This document shows, piece after piece, positions 24,161-37,162 of a DNA stretch of 64,000 bases. Within the stretch, counting starts at the first letter, position 1; each line of letters opens with the position of its first letter. The translations under genes were made by a program, and so were the position numbers. The notes beneath the pieces are model-generated. The model did not search any database. It had not been told where the DNA came from and was given only the letters and a program-made list of their open reading frames with translations. Source of the DNA: Lophius americanus (taxonomy: Eukaryota > Chordata > Actinopteri > Lophiiformes > Lophiidae). Location: contig JBBDHG010000051.1 in the NCBI GenBank assembly GCA_037951165.1, positions 4,693,001 through 4,757,000 on the forward strand, written 5' to 3'.

Positions 24161-25594
24161 CTCAAAAAAATGAAGGGGACACATAATCATCACAGTGTAA
24201 CTCCGATGTAAAGACCATCACACCTCCGGGATGTGAACCTGTTCAGTCGAGAAACAAAAATGATGGTGAATCAATTTCATCTGCTGTACAAGTGGGACAA
24301 AAAACAGATGAAAAGGAGAGGCAATTATCGAGACAACCCCTATTAAGGAATGGCTTTGCAGGTGGTGGCCACAGACATTTCCCTCTCCTCTGCCTTTCTG
24401 GTTGATTCTGGCAGCCCACAGAAGGTGCTCATGTAGTGCATCTCCTCCAGAGTGTCAGATCCATATGTGCCGTGGCCAGAAGGTTTGCTGTGTCTCCCAG
24501 CACAGTGTCAAGAGTGTGCAGGAGATACCAGGAGACAGGCCAGTACACCAGGAGAGGTGGAGGAGACCGTAGGAGGGAAGCGACCCAGCAGTAGGACCAC
24601 TATCTGCTGTTTTGTGCAAGGAGAAACAGGAGGAGCACTGCCAGAGCCCAACAAAATGACCTCCAGCAGACCACTCGTGTGCAAGTTTCTGCCCAAACTG
24701 TCAGAACAGACTCCATGAGGGTGCATAAGTGGGGCCCATGCTCGCAGCCCGATTGGCATTTGCCAGAGAACACCAGAACTGGCAGATTTGCAATAGGCGC
24801 CCTGCTCTCTTCAAAGATGAGCAGACGTGAGAGAACCTGGAGACGCTGTGGAGAATGTTCTGCTGCCTGAAACATCCTCCAATATGACCGGTTTGGCGGT
24901 GGGTCTTTTATGATCTGGTGAGGCATATCCTTGCACAGACTTCCATGTACTAGACAGGGGTATCCTGACTGCTGTCAGGTACCAGGATGAGATCCTCAGA
25001 CCCGTTGCCAGACCTGTTTCTGGTGCAGTGGGCCCTGGGTTTCTTGTAGTGCATGACGAAAGCCTGGCTTCATGTGGCTGGAGAGTGTCAGTGGTTCCTG
25101 GATGAAAAAGGTATTGATGCTAAGGGCCCGCCCATTCCCCAGACCTGAATCCAATCGAGTACCTGTAGGACATCATGTATCGTTGCATTCACCAACGCCA
25201 CGTCCCACCACAGACTGTCCAGGAGCTGACTGATGCGCTGATCCAGGTCAGGGGGGAGATCCCCCAGGTGACCATCGGCCGTCTCATCAGGAGCATGTCC
25301 AGACGTTGTAGGGAGTGCATACAGACAGGTGGAGGCCATACGCCCTACTGATCCACATTATGCGCTGTCTTGACGAAATTCCCAAAGTTGGATCACCCTA
25401 TGATCTAATTCTTCCAGTCTGTTTTTGGGTATGATTCTGAATCCAGTCCTCAGTGGGTTAATGATTTTGGTGTACATTGATCACTTTTACGTTATTTTGT
25501 TCTGAATAAATTACACTATATACTCATTAAAGGTTTATAACTGAAATGTTTCATTCATCCAGATCTGGGACGTGCGTTCCCTTTATTTTTTGAG
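24161..25594 (+). mobile_element. Tc1-like DNA transposon, full length but inactive
   Basis: The termini ctcaaaaaaatgaag and its inverted complement at the right end (ctttattttttgag) are flanked by TA on both sides (24159-24160 and 25595-25596), the Tc1/mariner target duplication. The interior matches a widespread fish Tc1 family along its length on the + strand: gctgtgtctcccagcacag (helix-turn-helix region, about 24488), gagaacctggagacgc (about 24831), and ccccagacctgaatccaat (about 25136), which encodes the S-P-D-L-N-P catalytic-region motif. The transposase frame is broken by indels and stops, and the segment around the central catalytic Asp (24800-24920) has lost sequence. Confidence 0.9.
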
Positions 25595-25659
25595 TAGTAT
25601 TTAATACAGCAATAGAACAAATTGTACTGAAGTTGATGAGTTCGAAGTATGAAAAATTG

Positions 25660-25902
25660 TCAAATTTTGATGTTTGATGACCTTCTGAGCTGCAGGTTGT
25701 TTGGTGACCGGTGAGCTGGTTACCCTGCTCACCGGTGACATGGCCGGTGTTTTGTGCCCAAGGCTCTCGTGCACATGGGCTGTTGGGACTTACCTGTGTT
25801 ATCTGATTACGGGGAAGAGCTAACATCACATGGTTGTTATTTTGGCAAAAGAAGGACCTGCACAATATTAGGCAGGTAATAATAATGACTGATCGGTGTT
25901 AA
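25660..25902 (+). mobile_element. 3' end of a second Tc1-like family
   Basis: The sequence ggcaaaagaaggacctgcac, the motif caatattaggcaggt and the terminus ctgatcggtgtt match the 3' end of the fish Tc1 family also seen at 38095, 48236 and 52105. The 5' part is absent or unrecognisable. Confidence 0.65.
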
Positions 25903-25904
25903 TT

Positions 25905-26172
25905 TTGCGCAGTGTTTAGCGCTGCTGCCTCACATCCTGGTTTGAATCCACCTCTGTCGGCCCTTCTGTGCGGGGTTGGCATGTTCTCCCCGTTTCTGCG
26001 TAGGAAATCCCCGGGAACTACGGGTCAGTGTAAAAAACATTCACGATGGGTGAATTAGTGACGCAAGATTGCCCACCTCACGCTCAATGTCAGCTGGGAA
26101 AGGCTCCAGCCCCATCAACCTTGAACAGGATATTAAGGATAAAGAAATGAATGAATGAATTTTTTTTTTTTT
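25905..26172 (+). mobile_element. Common teleost SINE-like repeat
   Basis: It contains gcatgttctccccg, cgctcaatgtcagctggga, aaggctccagcccc and a tail of gaatgaat repeats followed by a T run. The head has a degenerate tRNA-like B box (tggtttgaatccacc). A scrap of the same family is at 418-480. Confidence 0.7.
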
Positions 26173-28660
26173 GCCATTTGTACATAGGAATGAAATGGAG
26201 GATATTTCAGAATAGTATCGATTGTAAATGTTTCAGGGGAATGTTGGGATGTCTTCAGATGACACTGGTTTAACTCTCTTCTGGACCAGTTCTAACCAGG
26301 AGACCCGGTTGCCAAACACCTCGAATATCATCTCTTGTTTTTTAGTATGATTAATATTGCTCAAATTTTTAAAGTAGTGTATGTGTCAGGCATTAAAATG
26401 ACAAAAAATGATATACAAGATATGAAACCATTTTATAAGTCCCAATATACAGAAACTGTTTGTCACTAATCTTTTCTGTTAAACAAACATTTGCACACAA
26501 ATTGAGTAAAGTTGTAAAGTCTTTGCAGATTCAGACTCAGTACATAATAATTCAGTACAGTAAAAACTAGGGGTGTAAATCACCAGTTTCAACACAATAT
26601 AATATCACAATTATTTGGACAACGATACAGTATTTGACGATAACACAATTTAACACAGTCACATTTCACATTAAGGAAATTAAAATATACAACAATTTTG
26701 ATATGTTTTAACAATTTGATTGCTGAAATCTTCTTTTAACAAAAAGAACAACAAACTGTGCTTCACTGTAAAGTGCCAAATTTTTCATGTTTAGATGCAA
26801 ATGTTTTTTTAATCAGTTAACATTTTGGGCCCTGATTACCTTGAAATTATGAACTTAACTATGCACATTTGTGTTTCGCAATCTTGACCTTACAAGGTTC
26901 TGTATAAGTGCTGTGCTCAATGTTCTGGAGATATTAAACTCAGAATGTTTTACATCCTGCAGAACCAAACATCAACAAAAAAGCAGGAGTTTTCAATAAT
27001 CAGCCACTCATATTTAGGATCTTATGATCAATATATTTCTTGCATTAATAATAACTAAGTAATTATGACTAATTTTTGTTAGTGTTATGTTAAAACTCCG
27101 AAATTGGAGTTGCAATTAGAGTACATCTTCCTGCATCATAGCTATTCATTACACCTTGTTAAGTGCATTTTCCATACAGAAATAAGAGAGGTGAGCGTTA
27201 GTATGCATGTCTGAAGTATTTGATGTTTGGTAACAGATTTGCCTCAACTCTTGTTACGGACATGTTGTTAATGTTATCTGTGATAAAGGGAGACTTTTTA
27301 TCGCAGATTTTCACGTGCGTCTTTCAAAACTTTCCCTAGACTTGCTCCTGAATGTGCCACGTTACAACTACATGTCGTTATCAGAATGATGACATGTCAC
27401 AGTTACATATTCTTCTATCTTTTGTACATTAGGTCCATCAATCTGTTCGGAAAGCAGCTTGTTCTGTTTTTATGAAGGCACATTTAATCTCACATTTTAC
27501 TTGCTCATACAGCCCCGCTATGCAAGTTTTAAAGCAGTGCTGGTTCGATTGGATTGAATATTTCGGCTCCAAAGTGTGGAGTAGCTCTGGATGTCTTTAC
27601 AGATGAAAAATTAAATGGCAAATGTTATAGTTATCGCTCACGTGAGGTCTTCTTCAGGCAGGATTTAAGGGGAAATTCAGGCTTTGAGAGGCTAAATGAG
27701 GGTAGCAATTAAAAGATTCTCCTATGGGTTTTTGATTTACTGCTACTTCCTTCTGCCACCACAGTGCTAACATTAAAACCTTGCATATGATCGTATGCCA
27801 TTAATCAGTTGGAAATTATGATAATTAAGTCAATACATCTAGTTAGCACCCCTTTCCTATGCTCTGTTAATTTCTCCAAGCCTGTGTGAAATGATTCATG
27901 CTTGTTAAAGATGCACTGATGTACTTAATTAACCGGGGACTTATAAACTGCCTGTAGTTTTAATTTCCTCACCTGAGCAGAGACTGAGATTAGCCCTGCT
28001 TTTTGGCTGAGGGTATTTCAGCTGAAGCAGCTACTGATCTGCTCTCTGCTCTTCTTGGTCTTATAGATTACCTTAGCAGGCACCGCTTTAATGCAGAACT
28101 AACTAAATAATGTAAGGCCTTTTGTTTGGTGGTGCAGTCGCTGCAGTAAAGGAAGAAGGAGCCAATTGGCAGGATCTTGCAGTTACCATTCTTAATGATA
28201 AGTGCTCCATCTGGCAACTCGTAGCAAGCCAAAGGCGACAGATGGAATTGTTTTCACAATCTGTTTAAATATGTTGATGATTTTTCTTACCCTTTTTAAA
28301 CCCTCCCCAACAGCTCCAAGAAGGAGATGTTTGATTTTTATTTCCTTTCACGCAGTGTTCAGGTTCCTGCAAGGAAAAAGCACAGATCAGACTGGTGGAG
28401 AACATAGGAGTTTGAGTAGATGTGTGTGCTTGCTGTTCTGACGTGTTCAGTTTTCATCTTCAGAGCCATAGTGGCAAGATTTTTTTGACAATAGTGCTGT
28501 TGGACATAAAGAACCTTTCAATTGATTGGTTCTGTGATCATTTAGCCTTTCCTTTCTATTTCTACCTAAACTGTGTCTGCCTTTCAAATAAAAGTTATCA
28601 GAAAATAAACGGAGTAAACACAAAATGCTATTTTAAACTCTCCCAGCTTAAATAGCTTCT
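26173..28660. other. Intron sequence; possible decayed hAT MITE at its start
   Basis: Positions 26567-26660 (aggggtgtaaatcacc, then atcac/acgat motifs) resemble the end of fish hAT-type elements, with no matching opposite end found. Nothing else was recognised. Confidence 0.4.
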
Positions 28661-29335
28661 TAATCCACCTTTAACAGCGACAACTGCAACCAACTCTGGT
28701 CTGGTCTGACAACTGGACATCACTCTCTGACACTCTCGGGCAATTTCCGTCCACTCTTTTTTGCAGAACTGCTTTAGTGCAGCCTGTTGGAGGATTGGTG
28801 AGGATGAACTGATCTTTTCAGGTCCTACTACGACATCAATAGGGTTCTGACGGATGACCTGAAAATCTCCTTCTTAATGTGCTGATAAAGAGCAGGATTT
28901 AAGTTTCCCTCAATTATGGCGAGTTGTCCCTATCCTGAAGCAGTCTGGCTTCACCTGTAATGGGACCCTTGTCCTCTAAACAGTTCATCTTTTTACTCAC
29001 CAGTCCGTAGACTATTCGCTTGAAAGCTCTGATGGTTATCAAGGTATGTGATGACAACATTCACCAGAGCTTTATTGTTCTTCTGGGTTAATATTGAGAT
29101 TCTCCTTCTCACTCTGCCACAAAGCCATTTGTCCCCAGTGTATGGGGCCATGAACTCTGACCTGTATTGAGATGAAAGAGGCCTGTGAAGGTTCACCACT
29201 GTTCCAGGAGTTCACCATTAGTAGATAACGTGTCTCACTGGGAATCTGTTGAGTCCCATAGCCTTCATCCTCTTCTCTACTGGAATTCTTTAGATTATGG
29301 CTTTGTTTGCTACTGGTGAGACCTATGAACAAAAG
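28661..29335 (-). mobile_element. Possible decayed transposon relic (unclassified)
   Basis: The base composition and phrases such as cagtctggcttcacc look repeat-like, and long decayed minus-strand frames (29072-29332) are present. I could not assign a family. Confidence 0.25.
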
Positions 29336-30093
29336 TCTATCAGTGATTGGTTGAAAAAGCTTTTATGATCTATTAATTCTTCATAACATAATTTACTCAA
29401 TGCACCAAAGAGTGAAAAAAATAAAAACCTCCTCAGTCATCACATATTGGAGTCACATCAGGGCCTACGTCTACTATGACAGTTGTCATAAATAGTTCTT
29501 ATGTTTAAGCACTGGTTTTTCATTTAATTGCAGTACAATGAACAAGAAATCATGAAAGCATCACAGTGAAAGTGCTTGATAACCTAAAATAAGCGAAAAT
29601 CTATGCTAATGCTTTGTTCTACAATTTATTACATCTCTTGCGACCAGCAGTGGAGTCTCACTTCAATGAACTGATGGAAACACAGTTTTCATGGCTTGTT
29701 TTATGTGAATACATAAACCGATACAAAGTTAGAAAAAAGTTGTATTCATGAAAGACGCCGGCAGTCATTGACCAAAGCTGATTTTGAAGATGGGTTTTAG
29801 GGGCCTAAAAATGACCATAATAATAATACATTTAATTTATAATGCACCTTGTCACAAACAAAAGCTTGACACATTCTGATCCCCTCGTGGTTAGCTGCCG
29901 ACTGCACTCGGTCTTCCATGAACAGTTGTAGAACATTTCCTACAGAGATTTCAGTTAGTGAATACAATTTAAAGGCACAAAATTACACCAATCCTTTTTT
30001 AAGCAGAAAGTTCCCGGCCATGCATAACAAAGTAGAGTTGTCCTGCGTTGTGTTTTTGGTCACTGCTTTAAAGTTAAACTTTGTTATTCACAG
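29336..30093. other. End of intron C-D
   Basis: 29819-29847 (aataataatacatttaattt...) is identical over 29 nt to 47203-47231 and looks like the terminus of a LINE/SINE. Otherwise unremarkable. Confidence 0.5.
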
Positions 30094-30156
30094 AGAACAA
30101 GAGGGCAGAAGAGGAAGAGAGTTCCCATCTCTGAAGACGGAGAAGATAAAATTGAG
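30094..30156 (+). CDS. phf14: PHF14 exon D (short basic/acidic linker)
   Basis: This is a 63-nt phase-0 exon after acceptor ttattcacag (ends 30093). It reads R-T-R-G-Q-K-R-K-R-V-P-I-S-E-D-G-E-D-K-I-E and stops at donor gtttgt (30157). The R-T-R-G-x-K-R motif and the following V-P-x-x-E-E/D pattern match the inter-finger linker of vertebrate PHF14; this K/R-rich run could be a nuclear localisation signal (inference). The exon is too small to stand out without knowing the neighbours, but phase, splice sites and similarity agree. It lies 18 kb from exon C and only 1 kb from exon E. Confidence 0.88.
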
Positions 30157-30189
30157 GTTTGTCACTTAAATTTTCTACAAAAAACTACT

Positions 30190-30680
30190 GCCGCTTAAGC
30201 ATGAGGTGCTTTCAGAAAGAATTCAGACTCTCCTTTTCCCTCATTAATCTATACTCCATACCTCATAATAACAAAACAAACTTCTTAGACCTTTTTCAAA
30301 TCTATTGGAAAAGATAAAAAGAAACTTCACTATAAATGTAGCCCATGTTAACCATTTATCTTGATCATCTTTGTGATGTTTCTACACCTTCATTGAAATT
30401 CATCTATTGAAAATTCATCCGATTTTATATAATGTAGAAAGAGACACAGCAATTCAGATCACAGCAACAACCAAGCCATGAGTTCGACGGAACTGCCTGC
30501 AGAGGTCGGACATGATTGAGTAGAGGCACAGATCTGAGGAAAGCTACAAATAATGTCTGCTGCATTGAAGGTTCCTAGTAGCACAGAGCCCCCCATAATT
30601 CCTAAATGGAAGACATTAGAAACCAACAGGACTCTTCCAAGAGCTGGCCACCCTGCCAAACTCTACAAGGACACTTTCAA
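30190..30680 (+). mobile_element. 5' part of a Tc1-like transposon (third family)
   Basis: The sequence from about 30470 (caagccatgagttcgacgg, ggcacagatctgaggaaagc, ctgctgcattgaaggttcc) matches the N-terminal DNA-binding region of a fish Tc1 transposase. It is preceded by a Tc1-like 5' non-coding region starting with tttcagaaagaattcag. The 3' two-thirds are missing. It fills most of intron D-E. Confidence 0.75.
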
Positions 30681-31180
30681 CTATGAGAAACAAAATGATC
30701 TGATTTGATGAGCCCATATTTAAGTGTCTAGCTTCAATTCTTTGCATCATGTCTGGAGGAAACCATTCAATTCAATTCTTAACCATTTCAGCCCTACTTT
30801 TCTTCCTCAAGCAATCAACGTTTGTCTTAAGCCTCATTTATAGTACATTTAAGTACGAAAATAGACAGGTCTGTTTACACCTGTGTATAAATCAATACTG
30901 AAATATATCTATGTGTCAATACCAAGATAGGAGACTCGAAATATTCAAGAGCAAAAATGATGGAGGAGGTTGTGAGAACGTAGTAAATAAAGAAGGCAAG
31001 CATTGACGTACTCAGCAATGGTCATTTAATACATCTATTTTTATGACCATGCTGAGCACATACCTACTAAACAGCTATATGGAAGGACCCCAGCCGAGCA
31101 CGGTGTGTATGGTTCTTTTGTACATTCCGACCAAGAAGTGGTCGCACAGCTCTCAGTCCTAATCATCCGTGTTCCCATAG

Positions 31181-31302
31181 GAACCACTGCCACGGGAACG
31201 CCGACAACGCCAGTCTGCAATGCAGAAAAGACCTAAAGCCGACGACACGAGGACTGACTGTACAACCTGCAAAGGACCAGGCGACAACGAAAACCTTGTG
31301 AG
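31181..31302 (+). CDS. phf14: PHF14 exon E (start of PHD finger 4)
   Basis: Acceptor gttcccatag ends at 31180. The exon encodes an arginine/glutamine-rich stretch (P-R-E-R-R-Q-R-Q-S), a lysine-rich segment, then T-D-C-T-T-C-K-G-P-G-D-N-E-N-L-V-R, the first two zinc cysteines of the last PHD finger. It ends in AG, with donor gtgagg at 31303. Its length, 122 nt, leaves two bases that complete an arginine codon with exon F. The match to vertebrate PHF14 (R-T-E-C-A-T-C-K-G-T-G-D-N-E-N-L-V-R in mammals) is unmistakable. A GT microsatellite begins about 10 bp beyond the donor. Confidence 0.95.
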
Positions 31303-31312
31303 GTGAGGGAAC

Positions 31313-31346
31313 GTGTGTGTGTGTGTGTGGGTCGGTGTGTGTGTGG
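31313..31346. repeat. (GT)n microsatellite just after exon E
   Basis: An interrupted gt run beginning about 10 bp past the donor; length variation here could affect splicing. Confidence 0.85.
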
Positions 31347-34300
31347 TCTCACGAGGCAGCCATATCCTCCTGATGATTAAAGTTCAGTCTTCATTAGGTT
31401 CTGCCTGCGCTCCGGAGAACAAGGGGGGGCTGAGGGTATCTCCTCCATAGGCCCCCTATATTGACCTGTCACATACATTTGCACAGTTCATCAAGGAATA
31501 ATGAATAGCACAATTTATTCTGCTCCTTTCTCGGAATTTCAGGTGTCAGGCATCTAATAACCAGGATTCCTCTTTGATATCGGAATTTTGTGAGAAAATC
31601 AAAAACTAGATCACAGCAGGGGCCGTGTAAGCATGTTGTCATGTGACAAATGTTCCACATAAAATTCTTCTTCATTCTAATCAGACCAGAATTCCACTCA
31701 TGTTTGTTGTATCATTCCTCTTAAACTGCTCATTGTATCTGGAACCAGTTGATGACAGTTATCATGCTGAAACAATCGAATACTGACAAGTATTAATTTT
31801 ATTAACAATAACTATGACAAAAACAATATTTGTCCATGACTAAGATGAGATAATGATGAGATGACGTCAATGTCATTAAACAATAAATGTGACCTAATTC
31901 ACATCAAAATAGTTGACGAATAAAACACAACTCTGATCGTGATTTGTGATTGTGGTTTTATTCAGAATCACCTGACCCTATAATGATTAGATAAATCCAA
32001 CGTGAAATAAAAGTTAAATGTAAAAAAACATTAGTTTTTTCTCGACACACTTTATTGACTGAAATGTTAATGATAATTGGGAATTGTTTGCCACAGCAAT
32101 GCAATCAATGTTGTGGATGAATCTGAGGCATGCTTCCTAGCTGTTTGCAGGGGCTCATAACAGTCTATAAAAACGACTTTTCCTTTTCTGTATATCATAG
32201 AAAAACTGAAGTGGGCTTCATTGGTACAAAAAGGATGCAAGATATTCTTTTCTATTATGAATTGTATAAATGGGATTAGTTGAGCTCTCAAATTTTGAAA
32301 GTCCAATAAAGAAGTGAATATAAATATTTTTTTAAATGAAATAATGATAATCTAATGTTGACTAAGAAAAATACTAGAATATAATTGATTAAAAAAATGT
32401 ATCGATATCATTTATCATTAAATTAAATATTTGCGTTTTTGTTTTGTTTTTTGACTAAAAAACTAGCCAAACTTAAAATTGACTAAAGCTTGACTAAAAA
32501 TAAATAAATTAAGATTTAACTTGATAAAACACATTTTTACATTTTGACTAATGCGAGCAGACAAAATGAACATTGATGCCCACCATTTTAAGCTTACTTC
32601 TCTTCCCTCTTCTTTTTACATTCAACCTCATTCTTAATGTTTCACTCGACAATCCCAATAAGTGGACTTTAATCGGGGTTGTATTCCAACAGAGGTTATT
32701 TCAAATATTTCATATTTAAGCATGATTTATCATTTTAAGAAGACATCTCCCCCATTCCAGCTTCACGTCTTGTTCCTCCAAACTTCCAGCTATTCTCCAT
32801 CTTCACCTGCAATTTCGATAAATTAAAAGAAATGCATATACTACAACAAAAAAGACTAGTTTATTGATATAGCACCATTCAGACCCGGGCTTTGAGAGAG
32901 GCATAGATTGAATTAAATGTACGATTTTGTAAAAGAAGTAATAATTTAAGGCATAGCAGACTTTCAACAACACGTTTTCCCATACTTACCACTCTGCTGA
33001 GAATGGAAACAAATACAAGAAAAAGGAAAAGGATACTTAATCCACCTACTCCTACTCTGCTGTTACCTTGGGATACTTTTGTTGATGTATATATATCCAG
33101 TTAGGTTTGATCAATGGTGAAAGTCATGACTGCAGTGTTCCTTCTCTACAGAGCCTTTGTTCATTTATACTATAAAAAGAAAAAAGAAACGCTGCTGCTC
33201 CGTTTAGTGATAATAAGTAATGAGCTAGCATTCTGTGAGCGAAAGTGATCGAAAGCATTTTTGGTTGATCTATCTTATTTGATGTAGTTTCTACAGCTGG
33301 TTTTTAAGTCTTTCTGTTGTATCTTTGCCTTTCCATCTCAAGTTTAAACCGACTTCAAATTCACATCTGTTGTATACCTCCAATGCAAAAACAAAGATGG
33401 AGGAACACAGACACCCTACTGCGCCTTCATTGTGTTTATACAGAGCAGGGGGTCAAAATAAACAGGCTGCGTTAATGGGTCAGAGTGACACACATCTTAT
33501 CGACTCATTTCACCCCAACAACAGTGTTAGAAAATAATAAGCATGAACAGGAAACTCACACAGCAGGGCGTGTTCCTCCGATAACAGCTACACAATCCTA
33601 CACCTCTCTCTAGCTTTCCTGACTGGAGTCCTACTCATCCACAAAATTATAACTGAGGTATTACCTATCCTTATGTATTAGTGTATTATGTATTATTATA
33701 ATCAGAAACAATTTCAGCAGATTCGTCTAGCCCTCCCTTTCTTGGTAGGCTTTTAACATAATACACATGCAAGAGGTGTCGCAACCTGTGGATGGAATAT
33801 AGTCCTACGCATGTCTGTTGAGATTCCAACATTCATTCTCCACCCCTTCACAAAGTCTCCTGGAATGTGGCTCATGAGTGTTTGTATAATAAGGGAATTT
33901 GTAGAAAAAATCTTTAATGTGCTCTTTTCTGGTTTGTCCCCTTCCTTCTACCACGTTTAGTGGCAATTCCTCCCAAGGCGTTTGTTATTTTTAAACAAAT
34001 AAACAATGAAAACCCAACCCCTTTGGTCCTGACGGGCGGTTGACTTTTCAGTGATGAAAGTGGATTACTTTCACCACTTTTACTTGGTGAAAGTTATTCA
34101 TTTTCTGAATTATATAACTAGTGTAAATTCATGCTTACAGCATTATGCTGGGTTCCCACCAAAGGTGACACAAATGTTTGCTTTACTCGCTCTACATGTG
34201 TGGCTTTACTCACATAAATGTCATTTTGGATTATTCCCGTCACTCGTGTGCGAGCAACGAGACGCCAAGAATATACAGGAACAATATAAACAATGTTTAT

Positions 34301-35454
34301 TTTCCTCAGGAGTAAACACCGCTGTTCCTTTCTATATTACGTCTGAAAACACTATCAGGACACAAACAGCTACGATTAGCATGATGTCCTGACGTGTGAC
34401 GTTTGGAGAATCTCCATACGTCACAACGTCACTTGAATTTCTTGATCAAGTAAAAATAATGTCAAATTTTCCTAACCCTGTTCACTTTATTATGATGTTA
34501 CGTGTTTTACAGTTGGTCATTTTCAACCACAACCACATCCCCACTATTGAGTAATCATGTCAACTTAATAGGCCGTACAAGCTTATCATCCATATTTAAA
34601 ATACGTAGGTTGATGAGAATCATTGAGAAATGATATACATCTTGTACTGCTTTTTAAAAATGATAGCAGGGATCTAGATGGGAGAAAACACTTGAATGTC
34701 AAAGTGTTTGTGTTTTGCTTGTCATGCTTTTGAAACCGTGTGGAAGTTGTGAGGGTTTCTGGTCGGGGTGTGAGGTGTGCTGCCCTGACTCTTTCTATCT
34801 TTGCATTGCACAGGTTGTGAGAGCCGGGGCAGCCTCCTCACCTCACCTCCAATAAATACTCGGGACAGATGACCGTTGGCTTAGAGACAGAGAGAGGCAA
34901 ATTGAGGCGTTTGAAGAATGAGACCGTCACGCTGCCCCACAACAACTTCTGAGCCAAACTGGACCCACAACTGTCTGACGAAAATTGAATGGACCTTTCT
35001 AGATCAAAAACATTGAGCATAAATGCTGAAATTCCTTTTTTTGTGTGTGTTTCACTCTTAATTGCTTTTACATTCTACGAAGAACTTGGTTGATTCTTTT
35101 GTAGCTGCGGTTGCATTTATGCAATTGCCTGCATCTGCAAAATAATGACCCAGTTAGGAAAAGTTATTTACATATACAAATATTTTTGGGGACATGTTTT
35201 GGCATTGATCACTCATAAGTACAGAGATCCAGATTTAGTGTAACAGTCGAGATCTCTTGACATGTAAAGAGGGTTTGAGACGGGGAGGCAGCAGGCAAAG
35301 AGTACATTGGTTTGATTTGAGTTCAATGGTGTTAACAACGAAGACACAGGCAAAGAAGATGAAGATACAGTTTTCCATGAACCTTAAACCCTGGCTTTAT
35401 AGTCGACTTAATGGTAATACTGCTGGTCGAAATAAAAGTTTAAAACCCTCTTGA
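31347..35454. other. Intron E-F, first part, no gene recognised
   Basis: 31790-32570 is rich in gactaaaa / ttgactaa motifs, probably an old interspersed repeat. ORFs in this stretch, for instance 34051-34392 (plus), show no recognisable domain. Confidence 0.4.
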
Positions 35455-35751
35455 CTAGTTACTGGTAGCTGAGCTTCTGTTGAAATGAGCGGAAGACTTG
35501 GCTTGCTTGTTCACAGTGTTGGAAGCAAAATCTTTTGCACTCTGTTGCATCTTCTGTCTTGAAACGCCAGCGAAAATAATAATCTCTCTTAATGCCTCTG
35601 GCTGCTCACCTGCTTCCAACATGTATGTGAAATCTTTAGAATCAACCATCATTTCATTAATAGCGAGGTGGTCCTCTGCACCCTTGACCTCCCCTTTTGC
35701 CTTCTCATCAGCACCAAGCAGTATTATTGATTGAAGCCAGTTGCCATCCAA
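35455..35751 (-). other. Unidentified 98-codon open frame, possible retrocopy or nested exon
   Basis: The minus-strand frame reads from a TTG codon at 35751 (the preceding codon is an in-frame stop) to a TAG at 35455. The product looks protein-like: charged, balanced composition, with A-G-E-Q-P-E-A-L-R-E-I, then a hydrophobic I-I-I-F-A-G-V, then S-R-Q-K-M-Q-Q-S-A-K-D-F-A, predicted mainly helical. A ttttcag acceptor-like sequence lies just upstream on the minus strand (about 35755-35761), but the in-frame stop directly after it argues against simple splicing. I do not recognise the family. It may be the tail of a processed pseudogene, a fragment of a transposon protein or a chance ORF. Confidence 0.35.
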
Positions 35752-37162
35752 TCACCCTGAAAATTACAGAGTGAATTTGGTTCATTGCTGAAACACTTGA
35801 ACCTCCCCCCGACTCTGGGTGGTATGTTCTGTTTTCTAAGTAAGTGGAGGAGCGGAATTAAGAGAAGTGAGTTTTGTGTATAGAAAAGTCAACTGTCTCT
35901 TGTGTGTCGATTGTAGCAGTAAAGTAATGCATCTTCAAAGCCTCTGTTGTAGAAATCAACTAGCGTATTTAGCGTAATAATACTAAATAATAGTCCAAAT
36001 GTCACTAGTGTCTTAAAGCATTTAGAAGTCTTCCTCTGTCTCCATTTCTTGAAGTGACAGTTAAACTGACACATCCTCAGAAAGAAGCTGAGCCTTGTCT
36101 CCGTGTCCCTGGTGGCCCATCGTCAGTGCCGTCAAGAAAGCAGTTGCTTGCTGGTCTTTCGGGCCCCGTGACAAGTGTCACATTCAGCCCTCACATGTCA
36201 AGCTGTTGCCCATCCAAGGTTCTATATGCACGCTTCAAGAGCAGTCAAACCCAAGCCGTTTGCAGCTCTTTGTCTCTGTGGAGTGTGTCCAGAAACTGAA
36301 CCACTGGTTTGGTCTTCAGAGAAAAGATCTCAGTGCAGAATGACTTGCTGACTTTTGACATTTCCTGTCCCATCACTCCAAAACGTGTCAGTTCTACAAT
36401 GCATGGCTATATCTATTTACTCAGATATGTACAATAATTTAAAACTGAAAATATTGATGTGGTCTTGTAGACTTTGAATTCCAGGTAGCTATTTAGTGTG
36501 ACAATGTGAATATTATTTATTGAAGAGGCCAATCACACACATCTTTTTCTTACATACTTTGTCATAAATTTGTGTTGTGAATCATTCTAATTTGTCATGT
36601 AGTCTTAAAACAATTACCATATTCCCTTTTCTTTGTCAAGTGTGTTTACAGACATGTTTTTTAAGGGGATGTTTTTGATTAATTGTATACATGTGTTTTA
36701 CTGTGATACTGTATGAAATAAGAATGTGAATGCTGCTGCTGTTGTGTAAGTGTCTCAGCCTCTGGCCAATAGCTCTTGAAAATTAAGCAGAGCTTTAATA
36801 AACTCTTGACTTTTTCACCTTATTGCCGCAGTGATAAATGAGTGTCAGCCAGCTAATTAATTGTTCTGACGGTGCGACGCCGGCGAGCCGTTTGTGCATG
36901 TAATGCCCTCAGTCAACTGTGATTTATCGACTGGGAAGTGAACTTCTTGTTGGTGGGGAGGGAGGTAGCTCAGAAGAAATGTCGCTCCTATGCCCACATA
37001 CCGTGCAGTGATGACTGATCTGCTGGTTTTGCTGCTGCAGCAACTGACAAGGTATCTACTTTTTAATAAACGTTGAAAACCATTCCCATTAGTGTAGCCG
37101 CTGATAGGAAATATCTGGCCTGCACCAATGGCCATTTTCACGACTCAGCGTAAAGATCATTT
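35752..37162. other. Intron sequence without identifiable feature
   Basis: Overlapping plus-strand ORFs at 36054-36343 lack recognisable domains. Confidence 0.4.

Noticed and set aside
24452..24926. Overlapping ORFs on both strands
   Set aside because: They lie inside the dead Tc1 element; the minus-strand ones are antisense shadows.
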